Shown: piece by piece, positions 32,205-40,109 of the stretch | Layout of the letters: every line of letters begins with the position of its first letter | Numbering within the stretch: position 1 is the stretch's first letter | Source of the DNA: an uncultured Prevotella sp. | GTDB lineage: Bacteria; Bacteroidota; Bacteroidia; Bacteroidales; Bacteroidaceae | DNA length: 54,284 bases | Assembly (NCBI GenBank): GCA_900554545.1 | Contig: USHW01000012.1 | Location: 1 to 54,284, forward strand | Direction: 5' to 3' | Translations under genes and position numbers: made by a program | Notes under the pieces: generated by a model | What the model was told of the DNA's origin: nothing | What the model saw: only the letters and a program-made list of their open reading frames with translations | Databases searched by the model: none

Positions 32205-33352
32205 TCCAAAAGTTCTTTTGCAATGCGCCTTGCCTCGGCGTCGGTGGCTACGTAGGTGTCGTAATCGGCCTTGTCGGAGAACGGTACGCGGTTCATCGTC
32301 TTTTCGATGATGTCGCTCATCTGCATGAACGAGCAGCGGTCTTCAAGGAAACCGCGGTTGACAATCTCGTTGGCGGCGTTCACAATGCACGGCATGTTGC
32401 CGCCTTTCCTTATGGCGTCGAAGGCCAATGCGAGGCAGCGGAACTTGTCCATGTCAGGCTCGAAGAACTCAAGCGGATGCTTGAACAGGTCGAGGCGCTC
32501 ACCGTCAAGGTGCAGACGATCGGGGTAGGAGAATGCAAACTGGATTGGCAGGCGCATGTCTGGCACTCCGAGTTGTGCTTTAACAGCTCCGTCGCAGAAC
32601 TGTACGGCGCTGTGGATGATGCTCTGCGGATGGATGAGCACCTGTATCTTGTCGGCCGGAATGCCAAAAAGCCACTTTGCTTCGATGACTTCAAAGCCTT
32701 TGTTCATCATCGTTGCACTGTCAATTGTTATTTTCGCGCCCATGCTCCATGTGGGGTGTTTCAGTGCGTCGGCTTTTGTTACGGTGGCCAACTGCTCCTT
32801 GGTAAAGTTGCGGAAAGGCCCTCCCGATGCGGTAAGCAGTATCTTTTCTATTTCGTTGTCGCCTTCGCCGATGATGCTTTGGAAGATTGCCGAGTGCTCG
32901 CTGTCTACCGGAATGATGGGCGAGTGGCATTCGGCGGCGAGCTTGCAAATTAATTCGCCGGCCACGACGAGCGTCTCTTTGTTCGCTAAACATATCTTTT
33001 TATGCGCCCGTATGGCGTGGATTGTGGGGCTAAGTCCGGCAAAGCCCACCATGGCTGTAAGCACCATGTCGATAGGTTCGGCCTCGACAATCTCGTCAAT
33101 GGCCTGCTTTCCTGCATAAACCTTTATGTCTGGAAGGTCTGTGAGCAGGTCTTTCAGTTCGCCGTATTTCTCCTCGTTGGCAATGACTACTGCCGCAGGA
33201 TTGAACTGGCGGGCCTGTTCGGCAAGCTCTTTGACCTTGTTGTTGGCCGTCAGGCAGTACACTTCGTACAGGTCGGAATGCTCCTTTATCACGTCAAGGG
33301 CTTGTGTTCCGATTGAGCCTGTCGAGCCGAGTATGGCTATTTGCTTCTTCAT
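32192..33352 (-). CDS. dxr: 1-deoxy-D-xylulose 5-phosphate reductoisomerase
   Basis: Second step of the MEP isoprenoid pathway: DXP plus NADPH to 2-C-methylerythritol 4-phosphate; target of fosmidomycin. 386 residues. NADPH motif ILGSTGSIGTQALDVI at 6-21, metal/substrate motif IPVDSEHSAIFQ, LTASGGPFR, HPTWSMGAKITIDSATMMNKG, and HPQSIIHSAVQF are all present. ATG at 33352 gives MKKQIAILGSTGS, while the longer frame runs into spacer. It follows rimM after 55 bases and precedes rseP, a Bacteroidales gene order. Confidence 0.97.
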   Translation of the reverse strand: MKKQIAILGSTGSIGTQALDVIKEHSDLYEVYCLTANNKVKELAEQARQFNPAAVVIANEEKYGELKDLLTDLPDIKVYAGKQAIDEIVEAEPIDMVLTAMVGFAGLSPTIHAIRAHKKICLANKETLVVAGELICKLAAECHSPIIPVDSEHSAIFQSIIGEGDNEIEKILLTASGGPFRNFTKEQLATVTKADALKHPTWSMGAKITIDSATMMNKGFEVIEAKWLFGIPADKIQVLIHPQSIIHSAVQFCDGAVKAQLGVPDMRLPIQFAFSYPDRLHLDGERLDLFKHPLEFFEPDMDKFRCLALAFDAIRKGGNMPCIVNAANEIVNRGFLEDRCSFMQMSDIIEKTMNRVPFSDKADYDTYVATDAEARRIAKELLEIKN

Positions 33353-33407
33353 ATATTCCGTGTTACACGAGTTTTTTGTTGTCTTTGCATGTAGCCGGAC
33401 TTTTGGT

Positions 33408-33935
33408 TCAGTCCAGTTCAAGCAGTCCTTCAGGCAGGCTGACGCTTAACTTCCGTTTTTTTGCATCAACGGAAATGATGAAATCGTCGGATGCCGGTAT
33501 CAGAACCTTGTTCCCGTCTGGCTTTTCCACGCAAAAAAGAACGTTCTCCGTAGCGTCGTCAACATACGACAAAATGCCGATAAGGCTGTCGTTGTCGTCG
33601 GCGTTGAGAACTTCAAAGCCAGCAAGCTCTTCCCATGTAAGTTCGTTTTCGTCACGGTCGGAAAGCTTTTTCGGGAAGAATACGTCACATCCAGTCAGTT
33701 CCTGCGCCTGCTCCTTTGTGTCGATGTCGCAGAATTTCACCAAGGCCGTCTCTCCGTTTTTGAACCTGTATTCCTCGAAAAAGAACGGGACGAGTATTCC
33801 GTCAACCATCAGTACAAGATAATCCGCGTCTACACGGTCGAATACGTCGTCGCTGAACATCAGCGAAACTTCGCCCTGTACACCGTGCGGCTTACCTATT
33901 TTCCCTATTTTGTAAACTTCTTCAGTTCTAATCAT
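33408..33935 (-). CDS. rimM: 16S rRNA processing protein RimM
   Basis: 175-residue assembly factor that binds ribosomal protein S19 and helps mature the 30S head. N-terminal barrel with VYKIGKIGKPHGVQGEVSLMF (family signature) and C-terminal PRC-like barrel with VLNADDNDSLIGILSYVDDATENVLFCVE...KVLIPASDDFIISVD. MIRTEEVYKIG at 33935 is the natural start; ten extra codons upstream belong to the spacer. It lies between murA and dxr. Confidence 0.95.
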   Translation of the reverse strand: MIRTEEVYKIGKIGKPHGVQGEVSLMFSDDVFDRVDADYLVLMVDGILVPFFFEEYRFKNGETALVKFCDIDTKEQAQELTGCDVFFPKKLSDRDENELTWEELAGFEVLNADDNDSLIGILSYVDDATENVLFCVEKPDGNKVLIPASDDFIISVDAKKRKLSVSLPEGLLELD

Positions 33936-33950
33936 ATTGTTCAAGTTCAC

Positions 33951-34035
33951 AGATACAAGGGACAAGCAGGCAAGTTGAATTTGCTTGTTGCCTGCATACT
34001 TGCTCCTCGTTACTTGTCTGCTTGTTTGCTTGTCA
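33951..34035. repeat. family G repeat overlapping the end of murA
   Basis: Left part AGATACAAGGGACAAGCAGG, right part TTACTTGTCTGCTTG and TTTGCTTGTCACTCTC. The right part is coding: read on the minus strand it supplies the last MurA residues, TSKQADK, and the stop. Confidence 0.7.
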
Positions 34036-35335
34036 CTCTCTTGATGTTAGCCCCGAGTGCGTTGAGGCGCGCCTCGATGTCCTCATATCCACGGTCAATC
34101 TGCGCAATGTTGTCGATGCGGCTTGTGCCGTTTGCGCTCAATGCGGCTATCAGGAGGGCAATTCCGGCGCGGATGTCGGGGCTTGTCATGCGCCCGGCAC
34201 GCAGCCTGATTTTGTGGTCATGGCCGACTACCACGGCGCGGTGGGGGTCACATAAGATGATTTGCGCACCCATGTCAATAAGCTTGTCGACAAAAAACAG
34301 ACGGCTCTCAAACATCTTCTGGTGGAACAATACACTGCCGCGGGCCTGTGTCGCGACTACGAGAAGCACGGATATAAGGTCAGGTGTAAGCCCGGGCCAC
34401 GGCGCGTCGGCCAGTGTCATGATAGAACCGTCGATGAAAGAGTCAATCTCGTAATGGTTCATGTGCGGTATTACAAGGTCGTCACCGTCGACGTTTATCT
34501 TTACGCCAAGCTTGCGGAAAGAGTCGGGAATGATGCCAAGATTACGCACGGAAACATCCTTTATCCTTATGCCTTCACCCACCATGGCTGCCATTCCGAT
34601 GAAAGAGCCAACCTCAATCATGTCCGGCAGGATTTTGTGTGTTGCCCCGTGCAGGCTTTCAACGCCGACGATTGTCAGCAGGTTTGAGGCTATTCCGCTT
34701 ATACGTGCCCCCATGTGGTTGAGCAGATGGCACAATTGTTGGATGTAAGGCTCGCACGCCGCATTGTAGATTGTCGTTGTGCCTTTCGCCAGGACGGCGG
34801 CCATTATTATGTTCGCCGTGCCTGTTACCGATGCTTCGTCGAGCAACATGTAGCAGCCTTTGAGCGTTTTGCCGTTGATTTCGAAAGTGCCTTGTCCGTC
34901 GTTATGCGAGAATGTGGCGCCAAGGTTCTTGAAACCCAAGAAGTGGGTGTCCAGTCGTCGTCTTCCGATTTTGTCGCCACCGGGCTTCGCCACGACAGCT
35001 TTGCCGAAGCGTGCGAGCAGCGGCCCGATAAGCAGCACGCTACCGCGGAGTGAAGAGCACTTGCGCACGAACTCGTCACTCTCAAGATATTTGAGGTTGA
35101 TTTTCTTCGCACGGAACGAATATTCGTTTCTGTCTATGCGCCTTACCTCTACTCCCATGTCGGTGAGCAGCCTGATAAGGTTGTTTACGTCAAGAATGTC
35201 AGGAATGTTCTTTATCCTGACTTCGTCTGATGTAAGCAGCGAGGCGCAGATTACCTGTAAAGCCTCGTTCTTCGCGCCTTGCGGAGTTATCGTACCTTTT
35301 AATGGATGTCCGCCCTCAATAATGAAAGATTCCAT
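34010..35335 (-). CDS. murA: UDP-N-acetylglucosamine 1-carboxyvinyltransferase with Asp active site
   Basis: First committed step of peptidoglycan synthesis, transferring enolpyruvate from PEP to UDP-GlcNAc. 441 residues with the two inside-out EPSP-synthase domains; catalytic Lys22 in QGAKNEALQV. The loop that carries the fosfomycin-binding cysteine in E. coli (PGGC) reads KPGGDKIGRRRLDTH, with Asp121 in its place. This C-to-D change is known from other bacteria and gives natural fosfomycin insensitivity while keeping activity. The C-terminal TSKQADK is encoded by a repeat. Starts 37 bases after the DUF4290 gene. Confidence 0.96.
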   Translation of the reverse strand: MESFIIEGGHPLKGTITPQGAKNEALQVICASLLTSDEVRIKNIPDILDVNNLIRLLTDMGVEVRRIDRNEYSFRAKKINLKYLESDEFVRKCSSLRGSVLLIGPLLARFGKAVVAKPGGDKIGRRRLDTHFLGFKNLGATFSHNDGQGTFEINGKTLKGCYMLLDEASVTGTANIIMAAVLAKGTTTIYNAACEPYIQQLCHLLNHMGARISGIASNLLTIVGVESLHGATHKILPDMIEVGSFIGMAAMVGEGIRIKDVSVRNLGIIPDSFRKLGVKINVDGDDLVIPHMNHYEIDSFIDGSIMTLADAPWPGLTPDLISVLLVVATQARGSVLFHQKMFESRLFFVDKLIDMGAQIILCDPHRAVVVGHDHKIRLRAGRMTSPDIRAGIALLIAALSANGTSRIDNIAQIDRGYEDIEARLNALGANIKRVTSKQADK

Positions 35336-35372
35336 TTCTTGATGGTTTGTCAGTTGAAAGTGTGTTGAAGGC

Positions 35373-35969
35373 CTATCTCTTCTTGCGTCGCTTTTCTCCA
35401 GGCTCTTTCATGTTGCCGATGTTGAATTTGAAGCTGTCCAAGTCGAGCTGGATTTTCCCGTCGGTAAAGCGTGCCAGGTCGGAAGCTATCTTCTCGTCGT
35501 CGCTTGAGCCGTGGCTCCACAGCATTAGGTTGCGTTTCATCTGGTTGGCCGTGAGCCTTGTCAGTTCGTCGCGTTCAGGTCCGGGTTCCATGCTTTTCAG
35601 CTTTTCAAACAGCTCGAACATCATGCTTCCGTAATGTTTTATTGGGTTTGTCTGTTTGGGGTAGTCCATCGGCTGCGGCTTTTTCATTATGTTTTTCGCC
35701 TCGCTTATGTCTACGGGATAGTCGATGTCGAGCTTGAAATTGCTCATTATGGCCAAATGGTCCCACAGTTTCTGCTCATGGTCGGCACCGTCCTGTGCTT
35801 GTGGGAACATACGTTCCATTATGCCGATGATGGTTTCCGCACAGCGTTGGCGCTCTTCTTTGTCTTCAAGCGTCACGGCGTAGTCTACCATTTTCTGCAC
35901 TTCCCTGCCGTATTCCGGCAGTATTAGTTGTTCTCGTTGGGTGTTGTAGTCCAATCCTTCGATGTTCAT
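35373..35969 (-). CDS. DUF4290 family protein
   Basis: 198-residue soluble helical protein beginning MNIEGLDYNTQREQLILPEYG, the characteristic opening of DUF4290, a Bacteroidetes family of unknown function. Conserved stretches: GREVQKMVDYAVTLEDKEERQRCA, KLWDHLAIMSNFKLDIDYP and QMKRNLMLWSHG. The basic tail EPGEKRRKKR could contact nucleic acid. It is placed between tsaB and murA, with gaps of 28 and 37 bases, so it is likely in one operon with them. Confidence 0.9.
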   Translation of the reverse strand: MNIEGLDYNTQREQLILPEYGREVQKMVDYAVTLEDKEERQRCAETIIGIMERMFPQAQDGADHEQKLWDHLAIMSNFKLDIDYPVDISEAKNIMKKPQPMDYPKQTNPIKHYGSMMFELFEKLKSMEPGPERDELTRLTANQMKRNLMLWSHGSSDDEKIASDLARFTDGKIQLDLDSFKFNIGNMKEPGEKRRKKR

Positions 35970-35997
35970 CTTTGTCGTTTTTGGAATGTATTTGTTC

Positions 35998-36687
35998 TCA
36001 CAATAATTTCTTTGGAGTTTTTGCCACAAAGTCTTTGAGGTAGAAAGGCACGAAGTATGCCACGTCCTCAAACCTTTCCTCGGCCATGCGCTTCTCTGCT
36101 AATGGAAACATGTATCTGGCCAGCGGCTTGATGCCTTTTATCAACATGGCATTCGGATTGCTTATCGTGTCCATGCACTTGCACGCTCCGTTGCCGAAGA
36201 AATACATCTTGCTTTTGTCTAAATAGCTGCTGTATGTGTCGCCGTCAACGATGTCCGCCTGCACTTGTCTTACTTCTTTGAGTGCGCGGTCGTATATGCC
36301 TGAGTACACCTCCATGCGCCGTGCGTCGAGCATCGGGCACAGCAGCGAGCCTTCTTCTATGTCGTGTTCGAGCAATACGGGCACGGCAAGCAGTTCAAGC
36401 GTAGGTACGGATATAAGCTTTACGCCGCGTCCGTAGCAGATGCCTTTTGCCATTGACACTCCGATACGCAGCCCCGTATAAGAGCCGGGGCCACAGCTTA
36501 CGGCCACGGCGTCCAGTTTTATGTCGCGGTTGTCGATGTATGCAAGGGCCTCGTCAACGAATACTCCTAAGCTTACTGCGTGGTTGGGGCCTTTATTGTC
36601 TTCTTTGTTGAATATGCAAATGCCGTCTTGGCTGACAGCTACCGAGCACACGTCGGTACTTGTCTCAATATTTAGAATACAAGACAT
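35998..36687 (-). CDS. tsaB: tRNA threonylcarbamoyladenosine biosynthesis protein TsaB
   Basis: Scaffold subunit of the TsaB-TsaD-TsaE complex that makes t6A37 on ANN-decoding tRNAs. 229 residues with ASKHA-fold motifs: LNIETSTDVCSVAVSQDG at the N-terminus, NHAVSLGVFVDEAL, VSCGPGSYTGLRIGVSMAKG and CPMLDARRMEVYSGIYD. First gene of the minus-strand block; diverges from yicC across a 92-base gap. Confidence 0.95.
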   Translation of the reverse strand: MSCILNIETSTDVCSVAVSQDGICIFNKEDNKGPNHAVSLGVFVDEALAYIDNRDIKLDAVAVSCGPGSYTGLRIGVSMAKGICYGRGVKLISVPTLELLAVPVLLEHDIEEGSLLCPMLDARRMEVYSGIYDRALKEVRQVQADIVDGDTYSSYLDKSKMYFFGNGACKCMDTISNPNAMLIKGIKPLARYMFPLAEKRMAEERFEDVAYFVPFYLKDFVAKTPKKLL

Positions 36688-36716
36688 AAAATGAAAATAT
36701 CTTATTAAATAACGTG

Positions 36717-36724
36717 CAAAAATA
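36717..36724 (-). promoter_or_regulatory. -7 box for the tsaB block
   Basis: TATTTTTG on the minus strand, 29 bases before the tsaB start. It likely drives tsaB, the DUF4290 gene, murA and perhaps further genes. Confidence 0.45.
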
Positions 36725-36746
36725 CGCTTTTTTCCTAAGAAATATG

Positions 36747-36754
36747 TACTTTTG
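36747..36754 (+). promoter_or_regulatory. -7 box for yicC
   Basis: TACTTTTG, 25 bases before the ATG at 36780. It lies 22 bases from the opposing tsaB box, so the two promoters overlap and probably compete. Confidence 0.5.
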
Positions 36755-36779
36755 CATAAATTTAACTACATATAATGGT

Positions 36780-37655
36780 ATGATACAGTCAATGACTGGT
36801 TACGGAAAGTCTGTCGTAACTTTCAATGAAAAGAAAATACACATAGAGATTAAGTCGCTCAACAGCAAGGCGTTGGACTTGTCAACGCGCATAGCTCCCC
36901 TTTACCGTGAGAAGGAAATGGAAATACGCCAGATAGTGGCGAAGGCCTTGCTTAGGGGCAAGGTTGACTTCTCCATTTGGTTGGAGAAGGACGCATCGGC
37001 TGACGCGACGCAGGTAAACGCAGCACTTGTGGAGAATTATTACCGTCAAATCAAAGCTTTGTCGGCAAGTGTGGGTATACCGGAACCGCAGGATTGGTTT
37101 GCAACGCTTATGCGCATGCCGGACGTTCTGGCCAAGGTTGATGTTGAAGAACTTTGCGATGACGAGTGGAATGCTGTCCGCCGCGGACTTGACGAAGCGC
37201 TGTCCGCCCTCGTTTCGTTCCGCAAACAGGAAGGCGAGGCTCTCTACCGCAAGTTCTCCGAGAAGATTGACAACATCGCGGCGTTGCTTGCATCCATAGA
37301 GCCTTACGAGAAGTCGCGTGTTGAAAAGATACGTGTCCGCATTGTCGAAGGGCTTAAGAGCATACCCGATGTTGAGTATGACAAGAACCGCCTGGAGCAG
37401 GAACTCATCTATTACATCGAGAAACTCGACATCAATGAGGAGAAGCAGCGTCTTGCCAACCATCTTAAATATTTCCGTGAGACGCTTGACGACGAAATCG
37501 GGCAGGGCAAAAAGCTCGGTTTCATAGCGCAGGAGATGGGGCGCGAAATCAACACCACGGGCAGCAAAAGCAACAATGCCGAGATGCAGAACATCGTGGT
37601 GAAGATGAAAGACGAGCTTGAACAGATTAAGGAACAAGTGCTGAATGTATTATAA
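36780..37655 (+). CDS. yicC: YicC family endoribonuclease
   Basis: 291 residues. MIQSMTGYGKSVV is the family-typical N-terminus, followed by IEIKSLNSKALDLSTRIAP and the C-terminal DUF1732 region FIAQEMGREINTTGSKSNNAEMQ, which holds the conserved acidic and His-rich metal site region of YicC proteins. The E. coli protein is an RNase affecting small RNA turnover. The frame is open 22 codons upstream across the promoter; ATG at 36780 is preferred. Precedes gmk, a common order in bacteria. Confidence 0.94.
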   Translation: MIQSMTGYGKSVVTFNEKKIHIEIKSLNSKALDLSTRIAPLYREKEMEIRQIVAKALLRGKVDFSIWLEKDASADATQVNAALVENYYRQIKALSASVGIPEPQDWFATLMRMPDVLAKVDVEELCDDEWNAVRRGLDEALSALVSFRKQEGEALYRKFSEKIDNIAALLASIEPYEKSRVEKIRVRIVEGLKSIPDVEYDKNRLEQELIYYIEKLDINEEKQRLANHLKYFRETLDDEIGQGKKLGFIAQEMGREINTTGSKSNNAEMQNIVVKMKDELEQIKEQVLNVL

Positions 37656-37662
37656 AATAAGT

Positions 37663-37771
37663 AGACAAGCAGACGAGTGACAAGCAGACAAGGTGTATTG
37701 CTTTATTTTTGAAGTGCCGCTTGTGCATACAATTCATCTTGTCTGCTTGTCACTCGTCTGCTTGTTTGCTG
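37663..37771. repeat. family G repeat (inverted GACAAG/CTTGTC)
   Basis: Left half AGACAAGCAGACGAGTGACA and AGCAGACAAG; right half CTTGTCTGCTTGTCACTCGT and CTGCTTGTTTGC. Arms match over about 28 bases. Lies between yicC and gmk. Confidence 0.85.
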
Positions 37772-37786
37772 TAAAAACAATTGAAT

Positions 37787-38356
37787 ATGCCCGGTAAAGT
37801 AATAATATTTTCCGCTCCCAGTGGCAGCGGAAAGAGCACAATCATAGGTAAGTTGATGGCGCACGGAGAACTGAACCTCGCGTTCAGCATATCGTGTACA
37901 AGCCGACAGCCACGCGGAACAGAGCGTAACGGCGTGGAATACTTCTTCGTCACGCCCGACGAGTTCCGCCGCCGAATAGCTAAAGGCGAGTTCCTTGAAT
38001 ACGAGGAGGTGTACAAAGACCGTTATTACGGCACGCTGAAAAGTCAGGTTGAGAAGCAGCTTGAGTCCGGCGAGAATGTCGTTCTCGATGTGGATGTCAA
38101 AGGCGCATGCAACATCAAGCAGGCTTACGGCGACCGTGCGCTGGCCGTTTTCATCCAGCCTCCTTCGCTCGACGAACTTCGCCGACGCCTTGAAGGGCGC
38201 GGCACCGATGCTCCAGCCGTGATAGAAGACCGCCTGGCGCGCGCTTCGTTCGAGCTTACTTTCGCTCCACGCTTTGACAAAGTGATAGTCAACGACGACC
38301 TTGACCGTGCTGTCAGCGAAGCGTTTGAGGCGGTGAAAGAGTTTGTAAATGTTTGA
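37787..38356 (+). CDS. gmk: guanylate kinase
   Basis: Phosphorylates GMP to GDP. 189 residues with P-loop FSAPSGSGKST near the N-terminus, GMP-binding SCTSRQPRGTERNGVEYFFV, and YGT/LDVDVKGA motifs. ATG at 37787 (MPGKVIIFSAPS) is chosen; a TTG two codons upstream lies at the repeat edge. Between yicC and nadD. Confidence 0.97.
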   Translation: MPGKVIIFSAPSGSGKSTIIGKLMAHGELNLAFSISCTSRQPRGTERNGVEYFFVTPDEFRRRIAKGEFLEYEEVYKDRYYGTLKSQVEKQLESGENVVLDVDVKGACNIKQAYGDRALAVFIQPPSLDELRRRLEGRGTDAPAVIEDRLARASFELTFAPRFDKVIVNDDLDRAVSEAFEAVKEFVNV

Positions 38357-38359
38357 TTT

Positions 38360-38486
38360 GGAGTTAAATAAGTTAAGTGAGTTGATGAAGTTAAGGACAA
38401 ATGCTTAATCAATAATGCTGCTGCTTATGCCAGAGGGCAAAGTATTTGTCCTTAACTTCATCAACTCCCTTAACTTTTTTGACTCC
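38360..38486. repeat. family A inverted repeat
   Basis: Left arm GAAGTTAAGGACAAATGCTT preceded by GGAGTTAAATAAGTTAAG; right arm AAGTATTTGTCCTTAACTTC then ATCAACTCCCTTAAC. The wording AAGGAC and GATGAAG is specific to this copy and present in both arms. Confidence 0.85.
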
Positions 38487-38502
38487 CAACAAGTGAATAA
38501 TC

Positions 38503-39078
38503 ATGCAGCAAATCGGCATCTTCGGCGGCACGTTCAATCCCATACACAACGGCCATATCGAGCTGGCGCGGCGGCTTTTGAGCCTTGCCGGGCTTGACGA
38601 AGTGTGGTTTGTGGTGTCGCCCCAAAACCCTTTTAAGCGCAATGATGTGTTGCTTGACGATGCGTTGCGCCTTGAAATGGTACGCCTTGCGCTTGAAGGC
38701 GAGCCGCGTCTTGTGCCCTGCGATTACGAGTTCCGCCTGCCGCGGCCGTCATACATGTGGCATACGTTGCAGGCGATGGCGGCAGATTATCCCGACCGGG
38801 AGTTCGTCCTGCTCATCGGGGCCGACAACTGGGCGCGTTTCGACGAGTGGTATGCCTCGCGTGAAATCATTGCCCATCACCGCATTGTTGTCTATCCGCG
38901 TGAAGGCTCGCCGCTTGCCGCCTCGTCGTTGCCGCACGGCGTAACCATTGCCGACACCGGCCTTGTGTCCGGCAGCAGCACGGAAGTGCGCCAGCGCATA
39001 ACCGCAGGGCAGCCGATAGATGGTCTTGTGCCGCAGGTTGTGGCTGAGTTCATTACAAAAAATAAGTTGTACCTGTAA
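38503..39078 (+). CDS. nadD: nicotinate-nucleotide adenylyltransferase
   Basis: Adenylates nicotinate mononucleotide to deamido-NAD in NAD synthesis. 191 residues with the nucleotidyltransferase motif GIFGGTFNPIHNGHI (HxGH) at 5-19, FVVSPQNPFK, PSYMWHTL, LLIGADNWARFDEW, and ISSTEVR-type GSSTEVRQRI at the C-terminus. It follows gmk across a family A repeat. A long hairpin after its stop is a probable terminator. Confidence 0.97.
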   Translation: MQQIGIFGGTFNPIHNGHIELARRLLSLAGLDEVWFVVSPQNPFKRNDVLLDDALRLEMVRLALEGEPRLVPCDYEFRLPRPSYMWHTLQAMAADYPDREFVLLIGADNWARFDEWYASREIIAHHRIVVYPREGSPLAASSLPHGVTIADTGLVSGSSTEVRQRITAGQPIDGLVPQVVAEFITKNKLYL

Positions 39079-39085
39079 TTTTCTT

Positions 39086-39147
39086 TTTGTTTCTTATAAG
39101 TAACAAAAGTGCTTGTTTCTTCAAATCTGTTACTTATAAGAAACAAA
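39086..39147 (+). terminator. hairpin after nadD, 20-bp perfect stem
   Basis: TTTGTTTCTTATAAGTAACA at 39086-39105 pairs perfectly with 39128-39147 around a 22-base loop, 8 bases after the nadD stop. It ends AAACAAATTTTG rather than in a long T run. Confidence 0.7.
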
Positions 39148-39217
39148 TTTTGTGGCTTTTGTTCTTATGCATAATGCCCAAGCGCAGGGTGTTTGCAGGT
39201 GTTTGTTCTGTGCTGTC

Positions 39218-39273
39218 TTGTGCTTCGCGTAAGGCGTTGGCTGTCAGGCTGTTCCCCAAAGGCCGTCTTTTGG
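39218..39273 (+). repeat. 56-bp direct repeat, left copy
   Basis: Begins TTGTGCTTCGCGTAAGGCG and ends CCAAAGGCCGTCTTTTGG. It differs from 40054-40109 at two positions. Confidence 0.92.
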
Positions 39274-39285
39274 ACTTTTCGTTTC

Positions 39286-39333
39286 GTCGGATTTGCAATC
39301 CGACGCATGTTTTATGCGGATTTGTAATCCGCA
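39286..39333 (-). repeat. REP-like palindrome pair, left side
   Basis: Two hairpins, GTCGGATTTGCAATCCGAC (39286-39304) and TGCGGATTTGTAATCCGCA (39315-39333). Loop TGC/TGT; read on the minus strand the core is GGATTGCAAATCC / GGATTACAAATCC, that is inverted relative to the right-hand pair. Confidence 0.85.
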
Positions 39334-39340
39334 GATAAAC

Positions 39341-39883
39341 TTATATCAGAATGACATCAAGCAGGCCTTTGCCGCCAGAATAATCAACAGCCGAACTGTA
39401 TTTGTAGTCCTCGGCATAGCTGACAGTTTCCTGTCTTACTGGGTTTGCGTGAATATAATTAAGTTTTTGCATGTAAAATTCATGTGATTTTATCAAGAGA
39501 GGATGGTATCCTTCCTGCCATAAACGGTATCTCTTTATTTTCTTGTCATACATGCCTGCGCGGCGGAAACAGTCAAGCATCCATTCCCTGCGGCTTTCGC
39601 CAGTGTCGTTTTCAAGTTCGGCCAATATTTGTTTGCTTGTGAATTTTTTGAAATCCCGTATTATTTCCGCTATTGATTGCTTTCCATCGACACTTGCCAA
39701 CATGTGCAAATGGTTGCTCATCAGTACCCATCCATATATTTTCAGCCCTTTGTTTGTTTGGCAATATGACAATGACTCCAATATCATGTGTTTGTATTTT
39801 GGACGTGTGAATAGGTCTATCCAGTCGACAACGGTTGTTGTAACAAAATAAATCTCGTCCATAACCATGTTTGCTGTTGGCAT
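39341..39883 (-). CDS. REP-associated tyrosine transposase (RAYT, Y1_Tnp/IS200-like)
   Basis: 180-residue HUH-type single-strand DNA transposase. The metal-binding motif is NHLHML (His58, His60) after KIYGWVLMSNH, and the catalytic segment is YIHANPV with Tyr143 and Asn147, the Y-x-x-x-N pattern of RAYTs as opposed to Y-x-x-x-Q of IS200/IS605. The basic region REWMLDCFRRAG...IKRYRLWQEGYHPLLI is also typical. The frame is open 95 codons further upstream, but that part is REP and family B DNA; ATG at 39883 is chosen. Not truncated and no internal stop, so possibly active. Such proteins bind and cut REP hairpins at conserved flanking bases. Confidence 0.92.
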   Translation of the reverse strand: MPTANMVMDEIYFVTTTVVDWIDLFTRPKYKHMILESLSYCQTNKGLKIYGWVLMSNHLHMLASVDGKQSIAEIIRDFKKFTSKQILAELENDTGESRREWMLDCFRRAGMYDKKIKRYRLWQEGYHPLLIKSHEFYMQKLNYIHANPVRQETVSYAEDYKYSSAVDYSGGKGLLDVILI

Positions 39884-39909
39884 ATTATGTATGTTTTTGT
39901 ATGCTAAGG

Positions 39910-39939
39910 CAAAAATAGGTATTTTTGTTTGAATGCCAA
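39910..39939 (-). promoter_or_regulatory. promoter of the RAYT gene
   Basis: On the minus strand TTG (39937-39939), a 19-base gap and TATTTTTG (39910-39917), 26 bases before the start codon. Confidence 0.45.
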
Positions 39940-39990
39940 TAATATGTTTGTTGTTTTTCAGGATATTTGTTATATGAGGATTAGTTTGTG

Positions 39991-40039
39991 GAGGATTGCA
40001 AATCCTCTTGGTCTTGAACCAGCGGATTGCAAATCCGCT
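39991..40039 (+). repeat. REP-like palindrome pair, right side
   Basis: GAGGATTGCAAATCCTC (39991-40007) and AGCGGATTGCAAATCCGCT (40021-40039), each with loop GCA, 13 bases apart. Inverted relative to 39286-39333. Confidence 0.85.
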
Positions 40040-40053
40040 GTAACGCTTTTGTT

Positions 40054-40109
40054 TTGTGCTTCGCGTAAGGCGTTGACAGTCAGGCTGTTCCCCAAAGGCC
40101 GTCTTTTGG
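40054..40109 (+). repeat. 56-bp direct repeat, right copy
   Basis: 54 of 56 identical to 39218-39273; the differences fall in GTTGACAGTC versus GTTGGCTGTC. It continues directly into the family B array. Confidence 0.92.

Larger units (their letters stand above)
39218..40109. mobile_element. RAYT unit: transposase gene, REP-like hairpin pairs, 56-bp direct repeats
   Basis: A REP-associated tyrosine transposase gene lies between two pairs of short palindromes in inverted orientation. Outside them are direct repeats of 56 bases (39218-39273 and 40054-40109, 54 identical) that contain the CCCCAAAGGCCGTCTTTTGG word of family B. The structure is what is expected for a RAYT with its REP sequences, placed within a family B array. 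The direct repeats may be a duplicated target or the result of recombination between two array copies. Confidence 0.75.
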
